From an uncultured Selenomonadaceae bacterium (GTDB lineage: Bacteria; Bacillota; Negativicutes; Selenomonadales; Selenomonadaceae): DNA of 38,441 nucleotides. Where the stretch lies: contig CAJOPN010000019.1 of NCBI GenBank assembly GCA_905236285.1, positions 1-38,441 of the forward strand, written 5' to 3'. Positions 37,170-38,441 of the stretch are shown piece by piece. The stretch's first letter is position 1. Each line of letters starts with the position of its first letter. The notes beneath the pieces are model-generated. The model ran no database searches, was not told the origin of the DNA, and was given only the letters and a program-made list of their open reading frames with translations. A program made the translations under genes and the position numbers.

Positions 37170-38441
37170 TTATTTTGCGTAATCTATAACGCGAGTTTCA
37201 CGAATTAATGTTGCTTTTATTTGTCCCGGATAATCCAATTCTTTTTCAATCCGTTTAACAATATCGTGTGCAAGAGAAACCGCCTCAAGATCATCAATTT
37301 TATCCGGCTTGACCATAACGCGAATTTCTCGACCTGCTTGAATTGCAAAACATCTGTCAACACCTTCAAATGATTCTGCAATATCTTCAATCATTTTGAG
37401 ACGTTTCAAATACATTTCAAGGCTTTCACGTCTTGCACCGGGACGAGCTGCCGAAACTGCATCCGCCGCCGCAACCAAAACTGCCTCAATCGTCGTCGCC
37501 TCAATGTCACCGTGATGTGATGCAATGGCATTTATTACATTTTTATTTTCGCGATAACGTTTTGCAAGATCTGCGCCTATTGTGACGTGAGGTCCTTCAA
37601 CTTCGTGATCGACTGCCTTGCCTATGTCGTGAAGAAGTCCCGCGCGTTTTGCAAGTGTCGGATCAACTCCGAGTTCCGATGCCAAAATTCCTGCCAGTTG
37701 TGCAACTTCGATTGAATGATCCAAAACATTTTGTCCGTAACTCGTGCGATATTTGAGTCGTCCGAGAAGTTTTATCAACTCGGGATGTATTCCGTGAATT
37801 CCGACTGCAAAAGTTGCCTGTTCTCCTGCTTCCTTGATTCGATTGTCAACATCTCTTTTGGCTTTTTCAACCATTTCTTCAATTCTTGCAGGATGAATTC
37901 TTCCGTCCGAAATTAATTTTTCGAGAGCCACACGAGCAATTTCGCGGCGAATCGGATCGAATCCCGAAAGAATGACTGCTTCAGGAGTATCGTCAATAAT
38001 TAAATCAATTCCCGTTAATGTTTCAAGCGTACGAATATTTCTGCCTTCGCGTCCTATGATTCTTCCTTTCATGTCATCGCTTGGAAGTTCGACGACGCTT
38101 ACTGTTGTTTCCGCTACATGATCCGCTGCACAACGTTGAATTGCTATGCTTAAAATATCACGAGCTTTTTTTTCGGATTCTTCTTTAATTTGTGCCTCAT
38201 ATTCTTTGATTTTTATAGCTTTCTCATGTTTCAAGCCTTCTTCTGCTTCTGTCATCAAAATATTTCTGGCTTCTTCTCTGCTCAATGCCGCTATTCTTTC
38301 CAATTCGGCATTTTCTTTTTCCTGCATTGAATCAAGTTGAGTTTGTGATTCGTTTAATCTGGCTTCTTTTTTGTTTAAAAAAACTTCTTTTTTTTCTATT
38401 GATTCAAGTTTTCTGTCAAGATTTTCTTCTTTTTGAGTTAC
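37170..38441 (-). CDS. rny: Ribonuclease Y, N-terminus truncated by window edge
   Basis: Coiled-coil, KH ([45 protein letters not shown]) and HD ([19 protein letters not shown]...[10 protein letters not shown]) domains. The frame stays open to 38441. Confidence 0.97.
   Translation of the reverse strand, partial: VTQKEENLDRKLESIEKKEVFLNKKEARLNESQTQLDSMQEKENAELERIAALSREEARNILMTEAEEGLKHEKAIKIKEYEAQIKEESEKKARDILSIAIQRCAADHVAETTVSVVELPSDDMKGRIIGREGRNIRTLETLTGIDLIIDDTPEAVILSGFDPIRREIARVALEKLISDGRIHPARIEEMVEKAKRDVDNRIKEAGEQATFAVGIHGIHPELIKLLGRLKYRTSYGQNVLDHSIEVAQLAGILASELGVDPTLAKRAGLLHDIGKAVDHEVEGPHVTIGADLAKRYRENKNVINAIASHHGDIEATTIEAVLVAAADAVSAARPGARRESLEMYLKRLKMIEDIAESFEGVDRCFAIQAGREIRVMVKPDKIDDLEAVSLAHDIVKRIEKELDYPGQIKATLIRETRVIDYAK

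Noticed and set aside
1-38441. CRISPR arrays, rRNA, tRNA, transposases, prophage genes
   Set aside because: Looked for repeat-spacer periodicity, transposase or integrase motifs and tRNA-like sequence; none could be supported by eye.

Overview
This is an AT-rich chromosomal window with the gene content of a Gram-negative-type Firmicute (Negativicutes/Selenomonadales-like; an inference from SpoVS, the Asp23-type protein, and UppS/CdsA followed by an LPS-type GT2). Most of it is housekeeping: pgi (partial), phosphohexomutase, NhaC antiporter, class-III aminotransferase, gmd, spoVS, LysR regulator, pyrH-frr-uppS-cdsA, two CAP-domain proteins, trkH, comM/yifB, trpD, dhaM, dhaK, murF, trpB-trpA, ymdB and rny (partial). 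There are also two paralogous hybrid histidine kinases. The standout is a five-gene minus-strand block at about 12.3-17.1 kb. It encodes a PHP protein, two methyltransferase-like proteins, a GT4 glycosyltransferase and a 'GTHRL' protein. Three of these genes carry a 10-11 bp poly-G tract (poly-C on the + strand) near the 3' end, each in the same TA-G(n)-TA context. Frame reading indicates the three tracts are in different states: the GT4 gene reads through to a normal C-terminus, while the other two appear frameshifted. This looks like a combinatorial phase-variable glycan or surface-modification locus. Other points of interest are a membrane-anchored BMP-family binding protein overlapping a hybrid kinase gene, a FIST-domain hybrid kinase, a P-loop/Asp23 fusion, a dhaK-dhaM pair without dhaL that runs into trpD, and an extra gene between rny and ymdB.
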